Positions 35,095-43,253 of a stretch of DNA of 64,000 nucleotides are shown here, in pieces. Source of the DNA: Pseudomonas sp. 2FG (lineage in GTDB: Bacteria; Pseudomonadota; Gammaproteobacteria; Pseudomonadales; Pseudomonadaceae). A program made the translations under genes and the position numbers. The stretch spans positions 1 through 64,000 of the forward strand of contig NZ_SCMP01000009.1 in NCBI RefSeq assembly GCF_005502935.1, read 5' to 3'. Position 1 is the first letter of the stretch; each line of letters starts with the position of its first letter. The notes under the pieces are model-generated. The model was given only the letters and a program-made list of their open reading frames with translations, was not told where the DNA came from and searched no databases.

Positions 35095-35135
35095 AAGTCC
35101 TGCCGGCTACAAGGGCGTAGGACGCTCCGCCGAGC

Positions 35136-35208
35136 GTAGGGCGTACTCGCGAAGCAGTACGCCATTTCCAACGGCGGACTGTTCGCTACGCTCCTGAGTC
35201 CGCCCTAC
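35136..35208. repeat. 72 bp double-hairpin repeat, copy 3 (inverted)
   Basis: Reverse complement of copy 2 apart from a few bases. It lies just upstream of regulatory site 12. Confidence 0.88.
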
Positions 35209-35211
35209 GTG

Positions 35212-35230
35212 CTAGTCCGTTTGAGCGATT
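35212..35230 (+). promoter_or_regulatory. Steroid-island palindrome, site 12
   Basis: CTAGTCC-GTTT-GAGCGATT, a weaker match in standard orientation, 85 bp upstream of the LLM flavoprotein. Confidence 0.6.
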
Positions 35231-35315
35231 CCACCGCCGCTGCTATCCCCGAACATGGCTGCAAGGCGCACTCCCTGACCGCCGACCGACCAGCCAATAA
35301 GTACAAGGATCAAAC

Positions 35316-36449
35316 ATGAAATTCTCCCTGATCTATGAAGCCCAGACGGTGGACTCCAGCCGTGAAGGCGACCGCAAGATTTTCGAAGACACCGTGGAGC
35401 AGGCGGTGCTCGCCGACCAGCTCGGCTTCGACACCTTCTGGTGCGTCGAGCACACCGCGCTGAGCAACTACTCGCATATGTCCGCGCCCGAGACCATGCT
35501 GGCCTTCGTCGCCGGCAAGACCGAACGCATCGGCATCGGCCACGGCGTGGTCTGCCTGCCGCCGGCGATGAACCATCCGGTCAAGGTAGCCGAGCGCATC
35601 GCCACCCTCGACCTGCTGTCCAAGGGCCGTGTGCACTTCGGCGTCGGCAAGGGCGGCACCCAGCAGGAAGCCGGCACCTTCGGCTACGACCTGGCGACCC
35701 TGCAGCCGCAGATCGACGAAGCCATGTACCTGATCCCGAAGATGTTCGTGCAGGACGAGATCGAACATCACGGCGATTTCGTGCAGATTCCCCTGCGGCC
35801 GATCCATCCCAAGCCCTACCAGTATCCGCACCCACCGATGTACCTGGCCTGCACCAACACCGAATCGCTCAAGCGCGCCGGCGAGCGCGGCATGGGCGCC
35901 CTGGTGCTGGGGTTCGGTGGCCCGGAAGAGATCGCCAAGAAGGTCGCCGTCTACCACGAGGCCTGGGACAACCGTGACGAGAAGGACCAGGTCGGCTTCC
36001 GCCCCAACCGCCATATCGCCGCCCTGTGCCCGGCCATAGTCCTCGCCGACAACGAACAGGCGCGCAAGATCGGCATCCGTGGCCAGCGCTACTTCATGGA
36101 ATCACTGGCCTACTGGTACGCCGGCGGCGAGCGCCCGGACCCGGCCAAATGGCAGGACGACACCTTCACCGACGGCAACGGCCAGAGCGTGATCAAGTCG
36201 CGCTTCGCCTCGGAAGAGATCACCGCGGACTTCTCCGACCCGACCATGGCGATGATGAACCCCAACCACGCCTACGGCACGGTCGAAGATTGCATCGGCT
36301 ACGTGCAGCGCCTGCAGGAAGCCGGTGCCGACGAGATCCTGTTTATCTGCCAGATGGGCACAGTGCCGCAGTGGGCGCAACTGGAGACCCTGAAGAACAT
36401 CGGCGAGCAGGTGATTCCCTATTTCCGTGGGCAGCCGGCCAAGGCCTGA
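35316..36449 (+). CDS. LLM-class (luciferase-like) flavin-dependent oxidoreductase
   Basis: This 377 aa TIM-barrel flavoprotein shows LLM hallmarks: DQLGFDTFWCVEHT, IGIGHGVVCLPPAMNHPVKVAE, LDLLSKGRVHFGVGKGG and PMYLACTN. The family uses FMN or F420 for oxygenation or hydride transfer. No standard steroid pathway step is assigned to such a protein in the scheme I know. A palindrome upstream and its position at the island edge suggest it belongs to the regulon. Baeyer-Villiger-type oxygenation or reduction of a ring ketone are possibilities only. Confidence 0.85.
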   Translation: MKFSLIYEAQTVDSSREGDRKIFEDTVEQAVLADQLGFDTFWCVEHTALSNYSHMSAPETMLAFVAGKTERIGIGHGVVCLPPAMNHPVKVAERIATLDLLSKGRVHFGVGKGGTQQEAGTFGYDLATLQPQIDEAMYLIPKMFVQDEIEHHGDFVQIPLRPIHPKPYQYPHPPMYLACTNTESLKRAGERGMGALVLGFGGPEEIAKKVAVYHEAWDNRDEKDQVGFRPNRHIAALCPAIVLADNEQARKIGIRGQRYFMESLAYWYAGGERPDPAKWQDDTFTDGNGQSVIKSRFASEEITADFSDPTMAMMNPNHAYGTVEDCIGYVQRLQEAGADEILFICQMGTVPQWAQLETLKNIGEQVIPYFRGQPAKA

Positions 36450-36465
36450 GATTACCGAGCGTTTA

Positions 36466-36487
36466 ACGGGCCTTAACGGCCCGTTTT
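36466..36487 (+). terminator. Rho-independent terminator
   Basis: ACGGGCC-TTAA-CGGCCCGT-type stem followed by T5, 17 nt after the LLM gene. It marks the end of the steroid island. Confidence 0.85.
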
Positions 36488-36735
36488 TATATTGGGGGGT
36501 ATGGCGCGGCTTGCCTTTGTGGGAGGGGCTTGCCCGCGCTGCTTGGGCGGCCTCGATCGCGGAGCTGCAGCGGTGCGTTGTCTATATGGGCCATATGGAT
36601 CAGGTGGCCCGCCGCATCGACAATGGCAATGCTCACCCGCACATTCAGTTCGGCCGCTTGGTCCAGGGCGGCCTGGAGCACAGGCATGGCCAGGTCGAGG
36701 CTCAGGGAGTTCTGTTGCCGCAGCAGCTTTGTCAT
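36488..36735 (-). pseudogene. GlcG/HbpS-like gene fragment, frameshifted and truncated
   Basis: The minus strand from 36735 reads MTKLLRQQNSLSLDLAMPVL, then VRVSIAIVDAAGHLIHMAHI, the start of a GlcG/HbpS heme-binding-type domain. After DNAPLQ the homologous frame shifts by one base (the +1 frame gives SSAIEAAQAARA, as expected in GlcG). The last half of the domain is then missing and sequence runs into the LLM terminator. No intact copy is nearby. Confidence 0.65.
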
Positions 36736-36938
36736 GGAAGGGGCCTTGACTTGAGAGGTGATTCCGTTAGAGTGCAGATCATGAACAGGTTAACGATTTC
36801 CCTCAACGCTTATTACGCTTATCTACTCGCTCATTCGAGGCGGTAGATGCTGCGTGCATTCCGATCCGCCTGAGGCGGATCGGAACTACTCTTGCTCCTT
36901 GTCTCCTCTGGTGATCGTTCATTCCCAAGGAGACTGCA
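36736..36938. other. Leader region of tyrS with strong hairpin
   Basis: Contains a 12 bp stem TTCCGATCCGCC-TGA-GGCGGATCGGAA (36859-36885) about 55 nt before the tyrS ATG and AAGGAG as ribosome site. No T-run follows, so it is not a standard terminator. I find no gene here. Confidence 0.55.
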
Positions 36939-38183
36939 ATGCCCTCACCCCATCACGACCTGATCGCCCTGTTGCAGGCGCGCGGCTTCATCCATCAATG
37001 CACCGACCTGCAAGGCCTGAGCGCGCAGCTGGATAGCGGCTCGCTGACCGTCTACCTGGGTTTCGATGCCACCGCCGACAGTCTGCACGTCGGCCATCTG
37101 CAGGGGTTGATGCTGATGCGCTGGCTGCAGAAGGCCGGGCATCGGCCGATTCTGCTGATCGGCGGGGCGACCACGCGCATCGGCGATCCGAGCTTTCGCG
37201 ATGAGAGCCGGCCGATGCTCAGCGAAGCGCAGATAGTCGAGAACATCGCCGGAATCACCCAGACCTTCGGCCGCTACCTGACGCTGGGCGATGGGCCTGG
37301 CGACGGCTTGGTGGTGGACAACGCCGACTGGCTCGATGGCCTGGGCTACCTGCAGTTTCTCAGCGAGGTGGGGCGGCACTTCTCGATCAATCGCCTGCTG
37401 ACCTTCGATGCCGTGCGCCAGCGCCTGGACCGCGAGCACTCGCTGTCGTTCCAGGAGTTTGGCTACACCCTGCTGCAAGCCCACGATTTCGTCGAACTGT
37501 CGCGTCGGCATGGCTGCACCCTGCAATTGGGCGGCGCCGATCAGTGGGCCAACATCATCAACGGCGTCGAGTTGTCGCGGCGCCAGGGCGGCACCCAGCT
37601 GTATGGCCTGACCATGCCGCTGCTGGCCACCAGCGATGGGCGCAAGATGGGTAAATCGGCGCAGGGAGCGGTCTGGCTGAACGCCGACAAGCTGGCGCCC
37701 TTCGATTTCTGGCAGTTCTGGCGCAACTGCGATGACCGCGATGTCGGCCGCTTTCTCGCGCTGTTTACCGAACTGCCGCTGGACGAGGTGAATCGCCTGG
37801 CGGCGTTACCGGGCGCCGAGCTGAACCAGGCGAAAATCGTGCTGGCCAACGAGGCCACGACCCTGGCCCATGGCCAGGAGACCGCACGGGCTGCCGAGGC
37901 GGCGGCGCGCGGGCTGTTCGAGCACGGCGCCATGCGCGAGGGGCTGACGATTGTGCCGCTTAGCTGCGCCGACCTGCAGCGCGGCCTGTCGTTGACCGAC
38001 CTGCTGGTGGCGGCCGGCTTGCAGCCATCCCGGGGGGCGGCACGGCGACTGGCGGCGGGAGGGGGGGTGCGGCTCGATGGCGTGAGCGTGGTCAATGTCG
38101 ATACCGCTCTGCCGCGTGACGGTTGCGGCTGGCTCCTCAGCCTGGGCAAGAAGCGCCACTTCGAGATCCGCCTGACGGACTAA
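36939..38183 (+). CDS. tyrS: Tyrosyl-tRNA synthetase
   Basis: This 414 aa class I synthetase charges tRNA-Tyr. It has the HIGH-type motif HVGH (50-53), the tyrosine pocket [11 protein letters not shown] (196-206) and KMGKS (236-240). The C-terminal S4 RNA-binding domain ([19 protein letters not shown]) is present. It looks complete and functional. Pseudomonads can hold two TyrRS genes; which one this is cannot be told here. It lies between the two catabolic islands and beside tyrosine-derived amine catabolism, perhaps by chance. Confidence 0.93.
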   Translation: MPSPHHDLIALLQARGFIHQCTDLQGLSAQLDSGSLTVYLGFDATADSLHVGHLQGLMLMRWLQKAGHRPILLIGGATTRIGDPSFRDESRPMLSEAQIVENIAGITQTFGRYLTLGDGPGDGLVVDNADWLDGLGYLQFLSEVGRHFSINRLLTFDAVRQRLDREHSLSFQEFGYTLLQAHDFVELSRRHGCTLQLGGADQWANIINGVELSRRQGGTQLYGLTMPLLATSDGRKMGKSAQGAVWLNADKLAPFDFWQFWRNCDDRDVGRFLALFTELPLDEVNRLAALPGAELNQAKIVLANEATTLAHGQETARAAEAAARGLFEHGAMREGLTIVPLSCADLQRGLSLTDLLVAAGLQPSRGAARRLAAGGGVRLDGVSVVNVDTALPRDGCGWLLSLGKKRHFEIRLTD

Positions 38184-38324
38184 GAGCCTGTTCATGATCT
38201 GCTGCGCGTCGGCCATGCGGCGTTGAAAACAGGCTCGGAATGCTCATTTACCACTCGTAAACTCCGCTTCCTCGCCTGTTTTCGCCTTGCCTGACCTTAG
38301 CTCGCGAGATCATGAACAGGCTCT
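38183..38324. repeat. ~142 bp structured repeat, copy C
   Basis: Perfect 18 bp outer inverted repeat AGAGCCTGTTCATGATCT/AGATCATGAACAGGCTCT, inner stem GAAAACAGGC/GCCTGTTTTC. It begins at the last base of the tyrS stop codon. The rest of 38325-38462 shows only the ribosome site of the next gene. Confidence 0.88.
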
Positions 38325-38462
38325 AACGCTCCCGGCATCCAGGAACAAGTCCAGCGGCAGCCAGGTACAAGACGTGCCCTCACCGAGTCTCTCTAATGCC
38401 AGGCAAGCCAACCGCTGCAGTGGCGGTTGGCACCTTAATCTTGCAATCTCTGGAGGGAACCG

Positions 38463-39530
38463 ATGAGGCGTCTGTCTTTGCTCGTGCTGTTGGGCGTAGT
38501 TGCATTCAGCGTCCAGGCGCAAGAGGTGCTGCGTGTCCTCAACTGGAAGAACTATATCGACCCCGGGGTGCTGGAAAACTTCCAGCGCGACACGGGTGTG
38601 CGGGTTGACTACCAAACCTTCACCGCAGCGGATGAACTCGACCAGGCACTCACTCGTGGCGAACATTTCGATCTGGTAGTGCCGTCGCATTTCCAGCTCG
38701 CCCGGCTGATCAAGGACCGGCGCTTGCAGGCGTTGGATATGCACCAGTTGCCGCACTACGCCAGCGTCGATCCCGAGTTGCTGGCCATGCTGGCCGGGTT
38801 CAATTCCGCCAACCGCTATGTCGTGCCTTATCTGTGGGGCACTGTGGGCTTGGTGACCAATCCCGAACTGGCGGAGCAGGCATTCGGCGGACCCTTGCCG
38901 AACAGCTGGAGCCTGCTGTTCGATGAGCAGCAGAGTGCCCGTCTGGCGGGCTGTGGCATCGGTTTGCTGGATGCACCGGAGGAAACGCTATCGCTGTGGC
39001 TGAATTACCAGGGTAAAAGCTTGGCCCGCAGCAGTGCGGGGCAGATCGGGCGAGCGGGCAAACCCTTGCTGGAGCTGGGTCGACGGATAGGCTCCCTGGA
39101 CAATGAAGCTTATATCGAAGACTTGTCCCAAGGGCGGTTGTGCGTCGCCATGGCCTGGGTCGGGCACGCCCTGACCGCAGCCAAAGCGAGGCCGTCGCTG
39201 CGTTATCAGATTCCGGAAGAAGGGGCACTGGTATTCATCGACAGCTTGGCCATACCCGCTGACGCGGCGCATCCGGAGCTGGCCTATCGTTTTATCGATT
39301 ACCTGCTGCAGCCCGACAATGCTCGGCGCAACTCCCTGGCGACCCTGTTCTATTCGCCGCTGTCGAGCAAGTCGCCGGAACTGGCTCAGCTGGCCAAGGA
39401 ACAACCGCTGCTGGTGCCGGGCCAGGCGGATCGACGCCGTCTGTATTTCCTGGAGAAGCTTTCTCCAGAGCAGAAACTGGCCGTCGATAGGCTGTGGCAG
39501 AGTTTGAAGCAGGCCCGGACTAGCCCTTGA
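38463..39530 (+). CDS. Periplasmic polyamine-type substrate-binding protein (PotD/PotF/SpuD-like)
   Basis: This 355 aa protein has a signal peptide (MRRLSLLVLLGVVAFSVQA) and the family opening VLRVLNWKNYIDPGVLENFQRDTG, then FDLVVPSHFQ and PYLWGTVGLVTNP. These proteins deliver putrescine or spermidine to ABC transporters. No permease or ATPase gene is next to it, so it is an orphan binding protein. Given the amine-catabolism genes downstream, another amine could be the ligand. TGGAGGG precedes the ATG. Confidence 0.85.
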   Translation: MRRLSLLVLLGVVAFSVQAQEVLRVLNWKNYIDPGVLENFQRDTGVRVDYQTFTAADELDQALTRGEHFDLVVPSHFQLARLIKDRRLQALDMHQLPHYASVDPELLAMLAGFNSANRYVVPYLWGTVGLVTNPELAEQAFGGPLPNSWSLLFDEQQSARLAGCGIGLLDAPEETLSLWLNYQGKSLARSSAGQIGRAGKPLLELGRRIGSLDNEAYIEDLSQGRLCVAMAWVGHALTAAKARPSLRYQIPEEGALVFIDSLAIPADAAHPELAYRFIDYLLQPDNARRNSLATLFYSPLSSKSPELAQLAKEQPLLVPGQADRRRLYFLEKLSPEQKLAVDRLWQSLKQARTSP

Positions 39531-39587
39531 TCGAGGATATTCCTCCACAGGGGCCTGATCACGGCGGCAAACTTCGTTAAACTCTTC

Positions 39588-40040
39588 ATGAACCCACAAC
39601 CTCAACCCGCGTACCCCATGCCGACACCTAGACCGTCCCTGACCCTGACCCTGCTGCAAGCCCGCGAGGCGGCCATGAGCTTCTTTCGTCCGCTGCTCAA
39701 CCAACATGGCTTGACCGAACAACAATGGCGGGTGATTCGTATCCTGCGCCAGCAGGGTGAGCTGGAGAGTTACCAGCTTGCCGAACTGGCCTGCATTCTG
39801 AAACCGAGCATGACCGGTGTGCTGGCTCGCCTGGAGCGCGATGGCATAGTTGTCCGGCGTAAGGCGCCGCAGGACCAACGCCGGGTCTATATCAGCCTGA
39901 CCGATCAGGGGCAGCAGTGCTTCGACTCGATGAGCGAGGGCATGGAGGCGAACTACCAGAAGATCCAGGAGCAACTGGGCAATGAGAAGCTGCAACAACT
40001 GCTGGGGTTGTTGAACGAGCTAAAGCAGGTCAAGCCCTGA
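39588..40040 (+). CDS. hpaR: HpaR, MarR-family regulator of homoprotocatechuate degradation
   Basis: 150 aa from ATG 39588; the ATG at 39618 (MPTPRPSLTL) is an alternative giving 140 aa. It has the HpaR/MarR winged helix: LTEQQWRVIRILRQQG, YQLAELACILKPSMTGVLARLERDG, DQRRVYISLTDQG. HpaR represses the hpa meta-operon and is released by homoprotocatechuate-pathway ligands. It is convergent with the end of the hpa operon and shares a hairpin terminator with it. Candidate operators are the TTAACAT-type repeats at 47847 and 56157. Confidence 0.9.
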   Translation: MNPQPQPAYPMPTPRPSLTLTLLQAREAAMSFFRPLLNQHGLTEQQWRVIRILRQQGELESYQLAELACILKPSMTGVLARLERDGIVVRRKAPQDQRRVYISLTDQGQQCFDSMSEGMEANYQKIQEQLGNEKLQQLLGLLNELKQVKP

Positions 40041-40049
40041 CTTGAAGCG

Positions 40050-40080
40050 ACGGGGTTCGGGCAGTACGCCCGAACCCCGT
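40050..40080. terminator. Shared hairpin between hpaR and the hpa operon end
   Basis: 13 bp stem ACGGGGTTCGGGC/GCCCGAACCCCGT with a 5 nt loop, between convergent genes. No strong T-run on either side. Confidence 0.75.
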
Positions 40081-40088
40081 ATGGGGCA

Positions 40089-41543
40089 TCAGGCGATGCC
40101 CAGGCACAGGTACTTCTGTTCGATATAGTCGTCGATGCCGTAGTGCGAACCTTCGCGGCCCAGGCCCGACTGCTTGATGCCGCCGAAGGGCGCGACTTCG
40201 GTGGAGATCAGCCCTTCGTTGATGCCAACCATGCCGTATTCCAGGGCCTCGCCGACGCGCCAGGCGCGGCCGAGGTTCTGGGTGTAGACGTAGGAGGCCA
40301 GGCCGAACTCGGTGTCGTTGGCCAGCGCTATGGCCTCGGCTTCGCTGTCGAAACGGAAGATCGGCGCCAGCGGGCCGAAGGTCTCGTCGCGGGCCACCAG
40401 CATCGCGGCGGTGACATCGCCCAGCACCGTCGGCTCGAAGAAGCTGCCGCCCAGTACGTGCGGTTTGCCACCGGCGAGCAGGGTGGCGCCTTTGCCGAGC
40501 GCGTCGTCGATATGCTGCTGAATCTTTTCCACCGCCTTGGCATTGATCAGCGGGCCTTGCTGAGCGTCTTCCTCGCTGGCCGGGGCGACCTTGAGCGCCT
40601 CGACGGCCGCGACCAGGCGGCGGGCGAATTCGTCGTAGATGCCGTTCTGCACCAGCAGGCGGTTGGTGCACACGCAGGTCTGCCCGCTATTGCGGAACTT
40701 GGAGGCGAGGGCGCCTTGCACCGCCGCATCCAGATCGGCGTCGTCGAAGACGATGAAGGGGGCGTTGCCGCCCAGCTCCAGGCTGACCTTCTTGATGGTC
40801 TCGGCACACTGCGCCATCAGCAGCTTGCCGATGCCGGTCGAGCCGGTGAAGGACAGCTTGCGCACGCTGGGGTTGCCGGTCAGCTCGGTACCGATCTCCC
40901 GTGCGTTTTTGCCCGGAACTATGTTCAACACCCCGGCCGGGATACCGGCGCGCTCGCCGAGCACGGCCAGGGCCAGCGCCGACAACGGCGTCTCGGAGGC
41001 CGGTTTGAGCACCACGGTGCAGCCGGCGGCCAGCGCCGGGCCGACCTTGCGGGTGATCATGGCGTTGGGGAAGTTCCAGGGCGTGATGGCGGCCACCACC
41101 CCGATCGGCTGCTTGATCACCACCAGGCGGCGGCCCTGCTTGTCGTGGGGGATCACGTCGCCATAGACGCGTTTGGCTTCCTCGGCGAACCATTCGATGA
41201 AGCTGGCACCGTAGGCGATCTCGCCCCGGCTCTCGGCCAGCGGCTTGCCTTGCTCCCAGCTGAGCAGCCGCGCCAGGTCTTCCTGGCTGGCCAGGATCAG
41301 CTCGAACCAGCGGCGCAGGATGGTCGCACGCTCCTTGGCGGTCTTGTCGCGCCAGGCCGGCCAGGCGGCTTCTGCGGCGGCGATGGCGCGGGCGGTTTCC
41401 GCACGGCCGAGGGAGGCGACTTCGGCGATCAACTCGCCATTGGCCGGGTTGTGCACGGCGAAGCGGGCGCTGTCATCGGCTTCGATCCATTCGCCGTTCA
41501 CATAGGCCTGCTCGCGCAGGAGATTCAGATCGTTGAGTTTCAT
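40089..41543 (-). CDS. gabD: Succinate-semialdehyde dehydrogenase
   Basis: This 484 aa aldehyde dehydrogenase has catalytic Cys290 (NSGQTCVCTNR), Glu256 (LELGGNAPF) and the GabD-type C terminus ISTEVAPFGGIKQSGLGREG. It oxidises succinate semialdehyde, the product of HpaI, to succinate. It is the last gene of the minus-strand hpa operon, 19 nt after hpaI. This completes conversion of homoprotocatechuate to pyruvate and succinate within the cluster. Confidence 0.88.
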   Translation of the reverse strand: MKLNDLNLLREQAYVNGEWIEADDSARFAVHNPANGELIAEVASLGRAETARAIAAAEAAWPAWRDKTAKERATILRRWFELILASQEDLARLLSWEQGKPLAESRGEIAYGASFIEWFAEEAKRVYGDVIPHDKQGRRLVVIKQPIGVVAAITPWNFPNAMITRKVGPALAAGCTVVLKPASETPLSALALAVLGERAGIPAGVLNIVPGKNAREIGTELTGNPSVRKLSFTGSTGIGKLLMAQCAETIKKVSLELGGNAPFIVFDDADLDAAVQGALASKFRNSGQTCVCTNRLLVQNGIYDEFARRLVAAVEALKVAPASEEDAQQGPLINAKAVEKIQQHIDDALGKGATLLAGGKPHVLGGSFFEPTVLGDVTAAMLVARDETFGPLAPIFRFDSEAEAIALANDTEFGLASYVYTQNLGRAWRVGEALEYGMVGINEGLISTEVAPFGGIKQSGLGREGSHYGIDDYIEQKYLCLGIA

Positions 41544-41562
41544 GCTTGGGTCTCAATACGGG

Positions 41563-42381
41563 TCAGTACACGCCACCGCCGCCATTGACCGGCGCCGGGG
41601 CATTCTTGAAGTTGGCGGCCAGGTTCTGCAGGGCTCGCATCAGCAGGCTGGTGTCGACGCCGACGGCGACGTAGGCGCAGCCGAGCTCGAGATAGCGACG
41701 GGCGAGCTTTTCATCGGCCGAGAGGATGCCGGCAGCCTTGCCGGCGCGGCGGACCCGGGCGATGGCGTCTTCGATCGCGGCTTGAACCTCCGGATGGCCA
41801 GGGTTGCCGCGATGGCCCATGGCGGCGCAGAGGTCGGCCGGGCCGATAAACACGCCGTCGACGCCTGCGACCGCTGCAATCGCATCGAGATTGGCCAGAC
41901 CCTCGAGGTTCTCGATCTGCACCAGCAGGCACATCTGTTCGTCGGCATGATCCAGGTAGCCGGGAATGCTGTTCCAGCGCGACGCCCGCGCCAGGGCGCT
42001 GCCCACCCCACGGATGCCGTGCGGCGGATAGCGCATGGCGCGCACCAGTTCGGCGGCCTGTGCGGCGGACTCGACCATGGGCACCAGCAGGGTCTGGACG
42101 CCGATATCGAGCAGCTGTTTGATCAGCACCGGGTCACCCACCGGCGGGCGGATGATGGGGTGACTGCCCCCGGCTTCGCTAGAGTAGGGCGCTACTGCCT
42201 GGAGTTGGCCGAGCAGGCTGCGCAGGTCATTGGGCGCATGCTCGCCGTCGATCAGCAGCCAGTCGAAGCCGGCGTTGGCCGCCAGCTCGGCGCTGTAGGG
42301 ATCGGCCAAGCCGAGCCACAGACCGATCTGCGCCTGGCCGCTGGCGAGGCGTTGTTTGAAGCTGTTGATGGGCAGTTGCAT
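41563..42381 (-). CDS. hpaI: 4-hydroxy-2-oxoheptanedioate aldolase
   Basis: This 272 aa class II aldolase of the HpcH/HpaI family has the catalytic DGEHAPND (Asp45, His48) and the metal site region LVQIENLEG and GVFIGPADL. It splits 4-hydroxy-2-oxoheptane-1,7-dioate into pyruvate and succinate semialdehyde. It follows hpaH by 11 nt. Length is a few residues more than E. coli HpaI, with a glycine-rich tail (VNGGGGVY). Confidence 0.92.
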   Translation of the reverse strand: MQLPINSFKQRLASGQAQIGLWLGLADPYSAELAANAGFDWLLIDGEHAPNDLRSLLGQLQAVAPYSSEAGGSHPIIRPPVGDPVLIKQLLDIGVQTLLVPMVESAAQAAELVRAMRYPPHGIRGVGSALARASRWNSIPGYLDHADEQMCLLVQIENLEGLANLDAIAAVAGVDGVFIGPADLCAAMGHRGNPGHPEVQAAIEDAIARVRRAGKAAGILSADEKLARRYLELGCAYVAVGVDTSLLMRALQNLAANFKNAPAPVNGGGGVY

Positions 42382-42392
42382 GGCGGCTTACC

Positions 42393-43196
42393 TCAGACGA
42401 AGCGACAGGAAATCGAGCCGAGCTGGTCGTAGTCGACGTGGAAGGTGTCGCCCGGACTGGCCGCCACCGGACGGGTGAAGGAGCCGCCGAGGATCACCTG
42501 GCCGGCCTCCAGGGTGACGTCATAGGGCGCCAGCTTGTTGGCCAACCAGGCCACGCCCTTGGCCGGGTGGTTGAGCACCGCGGCGGAGACCCCGGACTCC
42601 TCGATCACGCCGTTGCGGTAGAGCACCGCCGGCACCTTGCGCAGGTCGATGTCGCCCGGGCGCACGGCGCGCCCGCCCATGACCACGCCGGCGTTGGCGG
42701 CGTTGTCGGAGATGGTGTCGAAGACCTTGCGGGTGACCTGGGTGTCCGGGTCGACCTGCTGGATCCGCGCATCGATGATCTCCAGTGCCGGGATCACCCA
42801 CTCGGTGGCATCCAGCACGTCGAAAATCGTGCAGTTCGGCCCGCGCAGCGGCTTGCCGAGGATGAACGCCAGCTCCACTTCCACCCGCGGCACTATGAAG
42901 CGCTCGAAGGGAATATCGCTGCCTTCCTCGAACAGCATGTCGTCCAGCAGCGCGCCGTAGTCCGGCTCGGTGATGTTCGAGGACACCTGCATGGCCCGCG
43001 AGGTCAGGCCGATCTTGTGGCCGACCAGCTTGCGCCCATCCTTGATCTTCTGCGCGACCCAGGCGCGCTGGATGGCGTAGGCATCCTCGATGCTGATCTG
43101 CGGATAGTCGAGGGAGAACTGGCGCACCTGCTGGCGCGAGCGTTCGGCGGCGTCGAGGCGGGCGGCGGCCTGTTGGATGATGGAGTGGTCGAGCAT
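42393..43196 (-). CDS. hpaH: 2-oxo-hept-4-ene-1,7-dioate hydratase
   Basis: This 267 aa hydratase of the MhpD/TesE type has [28 protein letters not shown] and the acidic metal site [11 protein letters not shown]. It hydrates 2-oxohept-4-ene-1,7-dioate in the homoprotocatechuate pathway. It lies between hpaF and hpaI on the minus strand. It is paralogous to tesE (8604). Confidence 0.92.
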   Translation of the reverse strand: MLDHSIIQQAAARLDAAERSRQQVRQFSLDYPQISIEDAYAIQRAWVAQKIKDGRKLVGHKIGLTSRAMQVSSNITEPDYGALLDDMLFEEGSDIPFERFIVPRVEVELAFILGKPLRGPNCTIFDVLDATEWVIPALEIIDARIQQVDPDTQVTRKVFDTISDNAANAGVVMGGRAVRPGDIDLRKVPAVLYRNGVIEESGVSAAVLNHPAKGVAWLANKLAPYDVTLEAGQVILGGSFTRPVAASPGDTFHVDYDQLGSISCRFV

Positions 43197-43253
43197 GGCA
43201 ATTTCCTTCGGCCGGCGGGCCGGCTCAGCTGAATGAAACAGGGCAGGGCGGAA

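Noticed and set aside
36859..36885. Hairpin before tyrS considered as T-box or terminator
   Set aside because: No T-box sequence, no specifier loop and no T-run; it is listed only as a leader hairpin.
38428..38446. Possible sigma-54 promoter TTGGCACC...TTGCA before the binding-protein gene
   Set aside because: The spacing between GG and GC is 12 bases, not 10.
40143..41588. Long plus-strand frame antisense to the succinate-semialdehyde dehydrogenase
   Set aside because: Mirror of a conserved ALDH gene with intact catalytic residues; no ribosome site and no family resemblance.
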